Source: Clavelina lepadiformis (taxonomy: Eukaryota; Chordata; Ascidiacea; Aplousobranchia; Clavelinidae). Taken from it: a stretch of DNA of 64,000 nt. The notes beneath the pieces were generated by a model. The model searched no databases and was not told where the DNA came from. It saw only the letters and a program-made list of their open reading frames with translations. Shown piece by piece: positions 37,101 through 48,000 of this stretch (its first letter is position 1; each line of letters starts with the position of its first letter). Both the position numbers and the translations under genes were made by a program. Where the stretch lies: NCBI RefSeq assembly GCF_947623445.1, contig NC_135245.1, forward strand, positions 20,157,501 through 20,221,500, written 5' to 3'.

Positions 37101-40100
37101 CTCTTACACAAATTCGGCTTTTATAGGTTACAAATATTTGTGTTGTGAGAGGTAGGTCACATGGTAGGGATTTACAAAAGAGATGTCACAGACAAAAATG
37201 TTGAGAAACCTGCTTTACATGGATCTAATATTGAAGGCAAGGAGAGCGTGATATGTTCATAAACAAAGTGCTCTTTGTCATGGCTGAAGCATGAACTTGT
37301 CATTGTATTACCTGTGCAAGATGTACCATTTCCATTAAAACCAGTGCGACAATCGCAATGAAAACCACCATCATTGTTGGTGCAGTCAGCATTGGTGTCA
37401 CAAGTGTCAATGTTGGTGGCACATTCATCCAAATCTGAAACATAGTTTGCAGAGATAAATAAAGAAACTGGACACAAGTTGACAAAACTATTTGCACTTG
37501 ATCAATTTCTACCTGTGCATATCAACCCATCTCCGCTATAACCAGGATTACAAGTGCAGGAATACGAGCCAATCATATTCCTACACGTGGCAAGGTGATG
37601 ACAAGTGCGATTATTTGCGCATTCATCAATATCTGTGAAATAAAGATGTTTGTTGGGAAAAGATTTCGTCTATTTCCAACATTGTAACTAGTACTTTTAG
37701 CGCTTTAACATACATATCTCAATAGTATTCCACATCTCCCAAGTTTTTCATCAAAATCATAAAGTAAATAAATTCAAACATTTATCGTGAACCGCATTGC
37801 AATAATATAAGCACATATCTTACTTTGAATTAAGGCAATGTAAATATTAACCACAGAAATATTTTAGTTGGTTACCTGCACATGTGTTGACACCATCCCC
37901 AAGGAAACCATTCTTACAAGAACAACTGAAACTACCTGGTGAGTTTGAACAAACACCATTCATATGGCAGTTGTGCAATTCATAAAAGCACTCATCAACA
38001 TCTAAAAAACATTTAAAAATTTTTTAAAAGCAACTACGTCGCTATCTTAGACTATTCACCTTATCGTTAAATTGTAGTCTCTGCACCAGACACAATTGAG
38101 ATAAATATCGTATAACTCAATACTTAGTTGATAACTTCACAGTAATTTGCGAAGCGAGTTTTATAACAGCACCTGTACAATTAACTCCATCTCCTGCGAA
38201 ACCATCGATGCATGTGCAAGTAAAACTTCCGACTGTGTCAGCACAATCCGCATTGACATCACAGTCGTCAACATTGATAGAACACTCATCGATTGCTGCA
38301 AGTTAAGCCAACGAGGAGAGTTAACTGTAGCCAATAGATTTATGGCTAATTGGTGACAACACCCTTGCATGCGTAAACGATCTAAATGTCAAAGTTTCTA
38401 TCGAATATCATTTCTAAATATTTTTTCAAACATTTCATAAAAACAAACCATCGAAAAATCGTAAAATCTTGTTTTGAAGAAGAATGGCTTGTCTACTTTG
38501 AGTGGATGTTTCTATAAAAATACAGGTGATTTGTTAAAAAAAGTCCGACCAACTTTATATTGCTGGGTATAGTGAAAAAATGCACAACCATGCCAGGGTA
38601 ATTGTGATGTCACCATTGGGTCACTAAATGACAGGGCTCACCAAGCAAGTGGCGAATATAGATTAAAAGCAACGCTAATTTATAAAATGAAACATTTCTT
38701 TCAGTAAAGTGATGAATGGTAACAGAAGATCAGTTGTTAGTTTCCGTGGAAAGAATAAGATTGCTTTGGGGGGAGGAAGCCAAAATATTTTGAAAGCCGT
38801 GTCTAAATTCGTTTGACCACCACATTCAAAATATGCTTAGTGCAAAACAATACATATGAAAAAATGTCTCAAAATGAAATATTTTTATAGTTATACATAC
38901 AAAATTTATGATGTACAATTTTGGAACACCAAATAACCTGGTTATTGAGTTGCAAACAAAAAATTGATGAACGAAAAGGAATGAAGACATAAAAATGTCA
39001 ATCATCTTTGTCACACTATCACCAAAAATATGCAAATCCATTTCTTCAAAAATCGTCAAAAATACTCGGTAAACAATTCCTTAGATTTCATAAATCAGCA
39101 GCTAGCCCCTTTCAGGGTTTGGCCGTGTTCTGATTTCGAGGGAAAGTGCAGATAGCGGATTCTTTTGCCTAAAATTTGCCAATTTCGCTGCAGTTGAGAA
39201 CAAAATGAGGTGGATCAATCAACCGGGCATTGCAGAATCTCTATCTTCAGACTGAATAGTCTTGATGCAATTTAAACTTCGTGATAATTCCTGATGGCTT
39301 GAACCCCAGTTACTGAGCTTGGGCAATTAATAACAATCAATAACAGCTGAGGCAATTTTGATTTGTAGGTGGTAGTGCTCAAATTTGAAACTGTTCACAG
39401 GGTACACTAAACACGTGCAGGTGTTGTAATGTACAATACCTTGCCCAATAATGTCCAAGGGCATTAAAACGCGCGACTGCGCATCGAAAACCCCCGCATT
39501 ATTGTGAGGCCAGAGCTCCAACTAACCGCTCGGATATCCAGCCCACAAACCATACCGGCAATATAGCCTAGTAGAAAAATGTGGTTTTGGTATCGGGGAC
39601 TCCCGGAAACCGGGTTTACAACACAACACTCGTATCGCGTTGTTTATTTTTTGCCCGACCTTTAATTCAAATGCTATACTCAGTAGCAACTTCATGAACC
39701 AATTACTGATGAATCAAACTCAACTATTTTAACCTGACCACATCTGCTCTTCAAGACATCACTGAAAATAAAATTAGAGCCAGAAAAATGACAACAGCAG
39801 TTATAGTCTATGAGCCAGGTGAGTAAAGCAACGAAAGTCTACATGTCACTGGCGTGAAAGTCAATTATTGAGTCGGTCGATTTGGCGGCGGCCCTCTACT
39901 ACACGTTTTTACTGGAAGATCGCTAAAACGCAAGTTTGTTGTGACACTAAAAATCCAGTTATAGTTGTGCTAACGCGCTAGTGGTGGACACCAGAGCAAT
40001 AGGCCTAATGGCTAAAATACCGCGGTATCTTTTATAAGGGCTTTCGCAAAGAATCCGCTTTTGAAAGTGGCCATGTGAACAGGCTTAATGAACCTTAAGG

Positions 40101-41302
40101 ATATAACACTAGACAAAGTTACTAAACCAACTAGGAATGTTTTTGTGGCGCACGTCGTTTACTTACATGGAATCAATGTCAAATAAAACAAAATTTCGCA
40201 GGTCAATATGAGCCTATCACATCTTCCTTTTCCCCAAACGATAAATTGTTTTGAAAATTTTGTTTATTTTAAGTTCTATCGTACTTTAAGCCCAGACAAC
40301 TTTTTACGACTTTACGTCATAATAGAGAGATTTCCCTGAGGGCAACTGATTTAAACATGACTTGCATCTTTCTATTATGACATCATAACGATAACCTGAG
40401 TGACTGACCCTGGATTTTCCAAAAGGTTGTTGGTGTTTCGATTAACGAAAATCGCTATATAAATTTGCGATGTTAGCTGTTGTTTTTAATCATTTCCACC
40501 TGTGTCATTCGTTGTATTGGTTTGTTGTTGTACCACCATCGATGATTGCCCACCGGAACAGAGTTGGCATTGGTTGCTAACTTCGACCGCTTTTATCTGT
40601 TCATTTTAAAAACCACAAAAATCAGAAAAATGATTAATTGTAATGGAAGGTCTATTAAAAAAGCAATCATATATACGCTATAGATTATGACACGAAAAAG
40701 GAACTGGGCTTACAATAAAGACCCAACCGCGACCGAAATAATTCAAACAAAAATTGATTAACACCCTTTGAAGGGAGACGACCGACAAAAATGATTAAAC
40801 CTTGACGTATAAATATGTAACATTTGTCGTAAACCGCTTTAACGAGTATCTCTTTGTTATTCTATTGATTTGGCATATATTCGTTTCTAAATCAACCGTG
40901 TTGGAGTCTGTTAGCGAGGTTTCCAGACTGCATGGAAAGAAATTCTATTCCTAACAGTTTCAGGTCGGATAGCGGAGATTTCGTTTTTTCGAGCTCCGAA
41001 TAAACGAGGCTGTATTCGGAAAGTTTTTAATTTTTAAAACTTACCAAGGCAACAACAGCAACCGCGTTTGCTATTAGACTAATGATCAAAGTAATTCCTC
41101 CGAAAATGAAGAAAAAACCGTCACCTATAAACATAGATAAAACAATGCAAAAAAACGCTATATCTGTAAACTATAGGACGCCATACATTATTTGATTGCA
41201 GAAACTGATATGTTAATCACTCAATGAATATGACGTCAAAGTATTAACCATAGTGACAACATTCAACTTACGCTCTTTGATTTTCATTTCCAATTTACCC
41301 AT
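34176..41302 (-). CDS. Type II membrane protein: eight EGF modules and a C-terminal pentraxin domain
   Basis: Fourteen exons, all GT-AG and in phase: 41302-41272, 41124-41045, 40596-40500; EGF exons 38295-38173, 38001-37876, 37632-37513, 37434-37312, 36667-36545, 36346-36224, 36087-35965, 35842-35720; pentraxin exons 35077-34812, 34646-34474, 34347-34176. Total 1,803 nt (600 residues). The start [13 protein letters not shown] precedes one hydrophobic segment ([20 protein letters not shown]) and no signal peptide, so the C-terminus should be extracellular. A Cys-bearing linker (NQCQLCSGG) follows. Each EGF sits on its own phase 1-1 exon and begins D-I/L/V-D/N-EC, the Ca2+-binding type. The pentraxin domain has its two conserved Cys (EATLCLWF and THLCVSF) and the near-signature HLCVSF with Phe for Trp. 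Exons between 38296 and 40499 may be missing. A role in adhesion or recognition is inference. Confidence 0.85.
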
Positions 41303-42721
41303 TTTGATCAGCTGTAAAATCCGTATAAGCTTCTTAATACAGACACACACAGAGCTTTACTGTGGCTACATAGCTAAACTAATTCCAAAACACAAGTCCA
41401 TTGAACAGCAAAGAGCACTATTAACTGATCAAACCACAATTGCTGACTTGAAAAAACAACTAAGTAGGTAAGTAATTATCACCAAAATCATGTCGCCAAC
41501 TTAATGGACATGGCGGTAAGTCCGCCAAAACTTTTGACGTCATAGACGAAATATCAAACTGCGTGAAAACAAAGAAAAATTGCTTGCACTTAGACCTAGC
41601 AGGAGAGAAAACTGACTGTGGAGTTTGGTACCGGTATTGAATGAAATGTTACGCGTAAGTATTAAGTAATAGGTGGCTCTTAAATGGGTCACAGGAATAC
41701 ATTGATGTTCATTTTAATAAAAAAAGAAACATGTTTATTTTGAAGGCAAACGTATCGGTGTCGGGTAAGGTAGCCTAAGTACGTTCACAATATTTTCTCG
41801 ACTAATGTGTATTGTAATGATCGATTTAGTAGGCCTAGACTGTTTTATAGCTTAGGCAGTTGACGGGTTTATGTTGAAGCCAATGAAAACTCAACTTACG
41901 GTCCAGCTGTAGCCTATAGCCCATTGGCAACGGTAGTGTACGTTTAGTCGTTACAGTATTGGCTACATACCGGTAACTAAGCTATCGGTACAACATTATT
42001 CGTGTATTTGGTTAGTGTGATTGCGTCGTCAGCTACATTTTACGGAGACTACTGATATAAACATGAGCATGATCCTATATCCTACTTAATTCCTACTTTC
42101 TGCCCCTTGTCTATGCATAGTTTCTCGTTTATACAAATTCAGCAAAACACTGTCTGCACCTTACTGTACCACTGTCTGCACCTTACTTACGGCCTGTAAT
42201 TCGTAATTTCTTACTTCAAGCAAGCATCATTGTTACCTCCGTTACTTTTTTCTATGACCTCACAATTACCAAATTGTGACATGTTTTAGAAAAAACTGCT
42301 TAATTGGTAAACGTTTTTCAAAATACAGTAGCAAGAAGGCTTACCAGTTTATTCAGTCTGGCTAATTGTAGTTGACCATGAGGGATCACAAGCTGTGATT
42401 TTAAACCTTTAGATAGAAACTGTGAGCTCGTACGTAGAATTCCATTCACTTATATTAATTTGCTTGCTTCCGTTAACAATTTTAGGACCGCTTTCGAGAA
42501 TTTTTTTCCAACCAAACCTTGGTAAAAATCATTACCTCGTATTTTCGACACAAGCTTATGGTTGCGAAAGTCATAACGGTCAACTTGCTTTAATTTCCTT
42601 GTTCCACAGAAATTTGTACATTCCTTAGTTAATTAACGTGGATTAGTTTTGGTTGATATTTCCGTTTACCCTTTGTTAATTCATTCAGTTCGTTACAGGT
42701 TCCACACAGTTTTATTTTCAG
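41303..42721. other. 5' flank of the EGF-pentraxin gene; no gene seen
   Basis: AT-rich intergenic sequence, probably with the promoter of the minus-strand gene. No promoter motif is convincing apart from a TGACGTCA octamer at about 41231, inside the first intron just downstream of the first exon. Confidence 0.35.
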
Positions 42722-42833
42722 ACGTGTTGGCGAATCGATCTCTGCGAAAGTGGTGCGACGAACGTCATCCATGCCGGCTTTCATAATATATGGTAGACTG
42801 TTTGCCAGCAGAGCTTACGGAAAGCAGTTTTAG
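42722..42833 (+). CDS. Possible short 3'-terminal coding exon, unknown product
   Basis: A pyrimidine-rich acceptor (TTTTATTTTCAG) is followed by an open frame of 36 codons to TAG. It contains MPAFIIYGRLFASRAYGKQF at its end. A short hydrophobic then basic tail would suit a small mitochondrial protein, but I do not recognise it and no partner exon was found. It may be chance. Confidence 0.2.
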
Positions 42834-43283
42834 TAAGCACAACCGTTACCGAGTCAGCATTTGGGTAAGTTACGATAGACGCAAGGATTTCTATTTGTTC
42901 TTCAAATTTTTATGTTGTATTGCCCGAAATTATAACTGTTCACCAGGATCCAATTGACGGAAGCAAGCGTCGTTCATGGCTTGATCAAAAACATTCCAAC
43001 ATTTACGCTACAGGGTTAGTGGAAAAACTTGAGGGTGACAGTTGACAAGTTGTGGGTTCAAATCAGCGAGCCGCAGAGGGGCAAGTCAACAACCCATTCA
43101 AGAGGGTTAAATGCCGCGAGGCTGCCGGTCGAGGCTCGCAGTTCCGAGTCAATTACCTTTCATTCAAAACTTCTAATACAAATGTGCAGAGCTATCTTAT
43201 TGCAGAGCTAAACTTATCTGTCTTAACTTATGTTATGTTAACTTACTTTACCTTTTGAATTATCTGACTCTATTGTTGCGTGC

Positions 43284-43535
43284 TGTTAGAATATGTGCGA
43301 ATTGCGAGAATTTTCTCTGTGTCTCTCTGGTCGCTGGTAGAATTGCGAGCTTATAAAACGTGAAGCGATGGGAGCGAAAATCTTCGACAAGAAACACAGA
43401 GCATTCCAGAACATGCACAGCGAGGAAAACAATGTGTTGGCAATGGGAGTTACATGCAGTTGAAGCTGACGCGTAGATAAATTATCAATATAAAGTTAAG
43501 AAGCGGGCATTTCCAATAAAGATTTCTTATCAACA
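43284..43535 (+). mobile_element. Probable solo LTR
   Basis: The stretch starts TGTTAGAATATG and ends TATCAACA (TG...CA). It has a TATA-like TTATAAAACG near 43351 and AATAAA about 20 bp before the end, the expected U3-R-U5 order. TGGTGGAAACAACCTGG follows, which could be a primer-binding site. No internal domain or second LTR is seen, so the call is tentative. Confidence 0.4.
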
Positions 43536-44011
43536 CATGTGGTGGAAACAACCTGGGAACGTACTAAAAGGCAGTTTTCACACAAAGTTATTCAGAGTAG
43601 GTTTCCAAATATCAAACGACAGTTGAAGTGTTTATCAAAAAACAAGTTCATAAACTTCCATCAATTGTCGTCATTTATGTTGCAGAATTGGTGTACTCCT
43701 GTGCGACACCTAGAGTTCATATACTTAATGAATGTACTTTGGGTATGTGGTTGGTTGGACAAGGCACTTGTACAAACAACTTACTTCGAAACTTACTTGC
43801 AGAATTAATTAATTGCAACGTCAATGAAAAGACTTTGGTATTTAACTAATTCATATTTATGCCAAGGTTCGGCTTTTAACCACTGAAAAAATGTCACGAT
43901 AAAGTTTAAATTGGACACTGTTAGACTGTATCTTAAGTTTTTATCCTAGATCACGAATTTGATTCCCAGCTCTCGCTTACATTTCTTTTTCAATGCAAAT
44001 ATAGTTATTAG

Positions 44012-44668
44012 TAGGGCAACCAAAAGTCAATATGGTCAATTTTTTTTACCTGCTCAGAATGCTATGAAACAAGCACAAAACAAATTTCAGCTTTGTACGA
44101 TGTGTGGTATAGAAGTTATTAGGTCAGATAAAGTCAAAATGTTACGTTAGGTCAAAATACGGTCAAATTGTTTCGTTAGGTCTTTTTTTTAGGTCAAAAT
44201 CTATTAAACTTGTAATTTTGTAATATTATTCTTCCGTTTTTCTCTTTTCTTGTACCGCAAACAATTCCAGTCCCGCAAATTTTACTTAGAACCCAAGCCA
44301 CAAAGAGAGGGAAGGCTTTTCAGCGCGTTTGGTGACGTCACGATGTGACGTCATTGCATTTGAAACTGCAAGTTGTCAATCTTAATACGCAGAAACGAAA
44401 AAAAAGTCAACACTAGAAAAGCATTTTGTCATTTTTAAATGCAGCTTTAGATTAGAAAGTTGCTGTAGACAGTGTAGAGACTATCAGTATAGCGTTTTTC
44501 AAAATGAGGTCAAAATTCAAACTTTTTAGGTCAAAATAAGGTCAAAATGTAAACTTTTTAGGTCAAAATAAGGTCAAAATGTAGACTTTTTAGGTCAAAA
44601 TGAGGTCAATATTTGCAAATTTTAAGGTCAAAATTTAAAATTTTTAGGTCAAAAAACTCGTTGCCCTA
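44012..44668. mobile_element. 657-bp hAT-type MITE with subterminal AGGTCAAAAT repeats
   Basis: The ends TAGGGCAAC and GTTGCCCTA are exact inverted repeats, flanked by an exact 8-bp duplication GTTATTAG (44004-44011 and 44669-44676). GGTCAAAA-type motifs recur many times near both ends, always in the same orientation. On the right side (about 44510-44650) they form a tandem array with a unit of roughly 34 bp (TTTTTAGGTCAAAATAAGGT...). Subterminal direct repeats are the usual transposase-binding sites of hAT elements. There is no coding capacity. Confidence 0.85.
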
Positions 44669-45054
44669 GTTATTAGACCTGCAAATGTAGAATTATCATT
44701 TCGTGAGTGTAAACAACTTCTACCGCTTACAAATCTTAAGAATTTTTTTATTGCAAATTAATAAAAATAAAATTTCTAAAATAACACTCAAACTACATAA
44801 ACATTTTATTATTCATAAAACTTGATATACAGTAGGCTATTTTATATTTTATAAGGTTTTCTGAGACGTTGTCAATGATTCAAATGCAAACTTTGGTGAT
44901 TAAGTCTTATAAAGGGTTTCCATTTTTCACTGACATAATATCCAAAATAAAACTGAATCCAAAATGTCTGGAGGGCAAACAAGGTCGCCTATTCCATGAC
45001 AGAACAAACAGATACAAATAAATTACCAAAACGTAGATTTTAATCTAGACATTT

Positions 45055-48000
45055 TCAGAGCCTGATGCAGTGGCCTGAGTTCGCCGACACCCGCACAACA
45101 CCGTCTGAGGGGATCGCACAACTCACAGTGGAATATTTCGAATTAAACATGAAATCCATGGCAACCATCTGCAATGTTTGATTCAGACTGAATTAGAGAG
45201 ATATTTGAAACTTTGACAGTCCAGAAGGAGACGTTTGTTTGAATAAACATTCTGTTTAATCGACATATGCACCGGCTTATCGGTTATGGGCTACAGTATT
45301 GCTTATTTTTAAAGTTGATAAAAATTAAAAAATACATTGGACCACTTGTGTCAATGAAATAAGCACAGCTACGACCAACCTCTCCAGGCTTTCCGACAAT
45401 ATCAACAAGCAAGTTATCGCCTTTTACTTCAATAGATCGTATTCGTCGTGAAGATACGGGAACCCACTTGCTCCTTTCTCCCAGAATAGCAATTGTGGTG
45501 TTTTCGCTAAATAACAATGCGGTTGACGTCACGTTTGCGCTATAAACTCCTTTTAAAGCGTAATGGCAACACACTCGGAACAGATTCCATCAAACTACAA
45601 ACAAACATGCACATTGCAGATGCAAACAGTTTAACACCACGCTGCTGGTAATTTACCTTATTTTGATCAGGGGGGAAGCGTACCAAAGCTGAAAATCTTT
45701 TGTCTCACAGATAGGAATTTCGATCGATGACGAAGGAGATAGTATTCCAGCGTTTTGTTGATCGGGATGACCTTGATATATGACGTATGACGTATCCCCC
45801 GGCTAACAAGTTTAACATGTATCGCATGAAGATGTTTTTCACAACGACTACATACCACATCTAAAAGCATCTAGCCGGAGCTACATGTCAATCAAGTGGG
45901 CATTCATTTAAAAAAATATAAACTGTATGTTCGCGGAAATTTTAACAGCACTGCAACAAAATTTAAAATGCATCGTAAACGTCATGCAATTTATTCTAGC
46001 AAACGATTTTCGCACAACGTTATACTCGTCGACGTTCATAGATTCTTCGTTCAATTACGTCAGTGTAGGATCTTATTACTTACGTTTACTTCATCCAAGT
46101 ACATGGAACTTGGTTTCAGTTTGTATCCTTTTGTGGTGAGCTGAGCTGCTAAAACGATTCCGAATCTCAGCATCGATTCCCCGTTAGGCAAATACAAGCG
46201 AATATCGGAAAATGTTGTATATATTTCAGCTTCAGCATTGGCGAGTCCTGTGTATTAAGTAGATGGTTTGAATGAAAAATATTTACAGCTAATATGGATT
46301 ACGTCGTGTTTCATATTTGCTATAATAGCGCATATGTTTGAAATACAAAATATAACCACGTGAAACATTTTGAATAATTAGATAAAGATTTTTGTGATTG
46401 TGCACGGTGGGTAATTCAAGAACTGCCAAGGTCAAATTTTTTTAAAGGAGTAAATATCAAATAATTTGGATAAAAAGCAGCAAATTGGTTTATTCAAACA
46501 CAGGAAAGTGATAATCTATTAGTTAAGATTAGATTGTTTAGGAAGATTTAGTTGAATAAGAGACGAACTTTACCAGGAATGCTTCCATCTGGGAAAGCCA
46601 GCTTCATAATATTGTCATCAGTCGTTGTGATTGGTCTGGACGGTTTAATAATTAACCCGTCAGCTCTGCAGCATTTCATCAGCACATCGACGTTCGTCAT
46701 TCCTGAAAGCAAAAGCCAACATTCAAACAATGTAGAAGTAAATTATCTAATAAACCGTTATATACAAAAGATCTATGTTAGATAAAGTTTCCATTTTAAC
46801 AAAGCGCAAGAAAAGTTAAATTTCATTTTTAGCTCCATATTTTAAAAGCTAGCCTTATATGAAAGAGGGCTTTTATTCATTCTTTCTTGATTTCACGGAC
46901 AGCCCATATGATTAATATCATATTAGCTTGTATTTGTCTGAGGTGAACGTGCTTATGTTTGAGGCCGAACGTTTGCTTCCAAAGGTACCTGAATGTGTTT
47001 GCTGCGTACCTCTCACATTTCCTTATTTTTAATTCATGTCAAATTGATAAAAATAAATCCCGACCACTCCACCTATTGCGTCGCTCGGCCCAACAGGTCC
47101 GGTACTGAGCGTAGAAATAGCCGCTTGCAACTCAGTGTTTGGTTCAGCAGCAGCGTCTCCATAAGGACTTCCCTTTTGCATCGAAGTTGTCCAGAATGTG
47201 TCTTTGTATGGAGCGATGTAAAGTGCATGAGCAAACATAGAAGTGACTCCAATCTTCCACTGTCCATTGCCGGGATGATAATCACCGCTTACCCGGGCCT
47301 TTTAAACATTCAAGGAGTAAGATAAAAGGTGACTGTATTTCTTACTTGATTCATCGTTATTTTTGTCGTATAAAACCTCATAAAACGAGAGGTGTCAATT
47401 CTATTTGTCCTTGTTTATCGGCTTAATATCATATTCATATCGGTTAATAGTTGCATAATAGGCACTCGAACAAGTCTACCTGTGTTACTGCTTGTATTTC
47501 GGCACTCTGCATCATGTGCCTCGGTAAACCCATACAATATTGAATTGTTACGTCAGAAGCAACCGCTCCTTTGCCCATATCAATCAACCAATCGCGTGCA
47601 ACGCTGACGTTTGTGTGAGTTATCTGCGCAAGTAAAGCAAATATTTGTAACTACTAATTACCACCGTGTTGAACCTCATTATTCTGTCAAAATTTTACTG
47701 TCATTTCATCAAATTCTCTGTCCAGCCAGTCCTGCTCATATGTTATCAATCCCCACGCTTTGCTGGAACGTATCAGGTAGTTCCAAAAATTCTGTGATAG
47801 AAAGTCGATTTTTGTTGAAATTGAGCCGTTATAGCATTCAATAAAAATTCCACCTTCAAGCAAGATTAATACCGGGTCGTCGGGTATAGACTTCTCTGTC
47901 TCTACATAGAAATCATAACTTCCTCCATTCTTCTTGGCGTAAGTAGTGTCCGATGCCCAGTACCGGTTGTGGGCCACAACAGGTAATCCGGTCGATTGAA

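Noticed and set aside
44150..44660. CRISPR-like array from the repeated AGGTCAAAAT
   Set aside because: Repeats are short, irregular and within a eukaryotic hAT element with clear TIR and target duplication.
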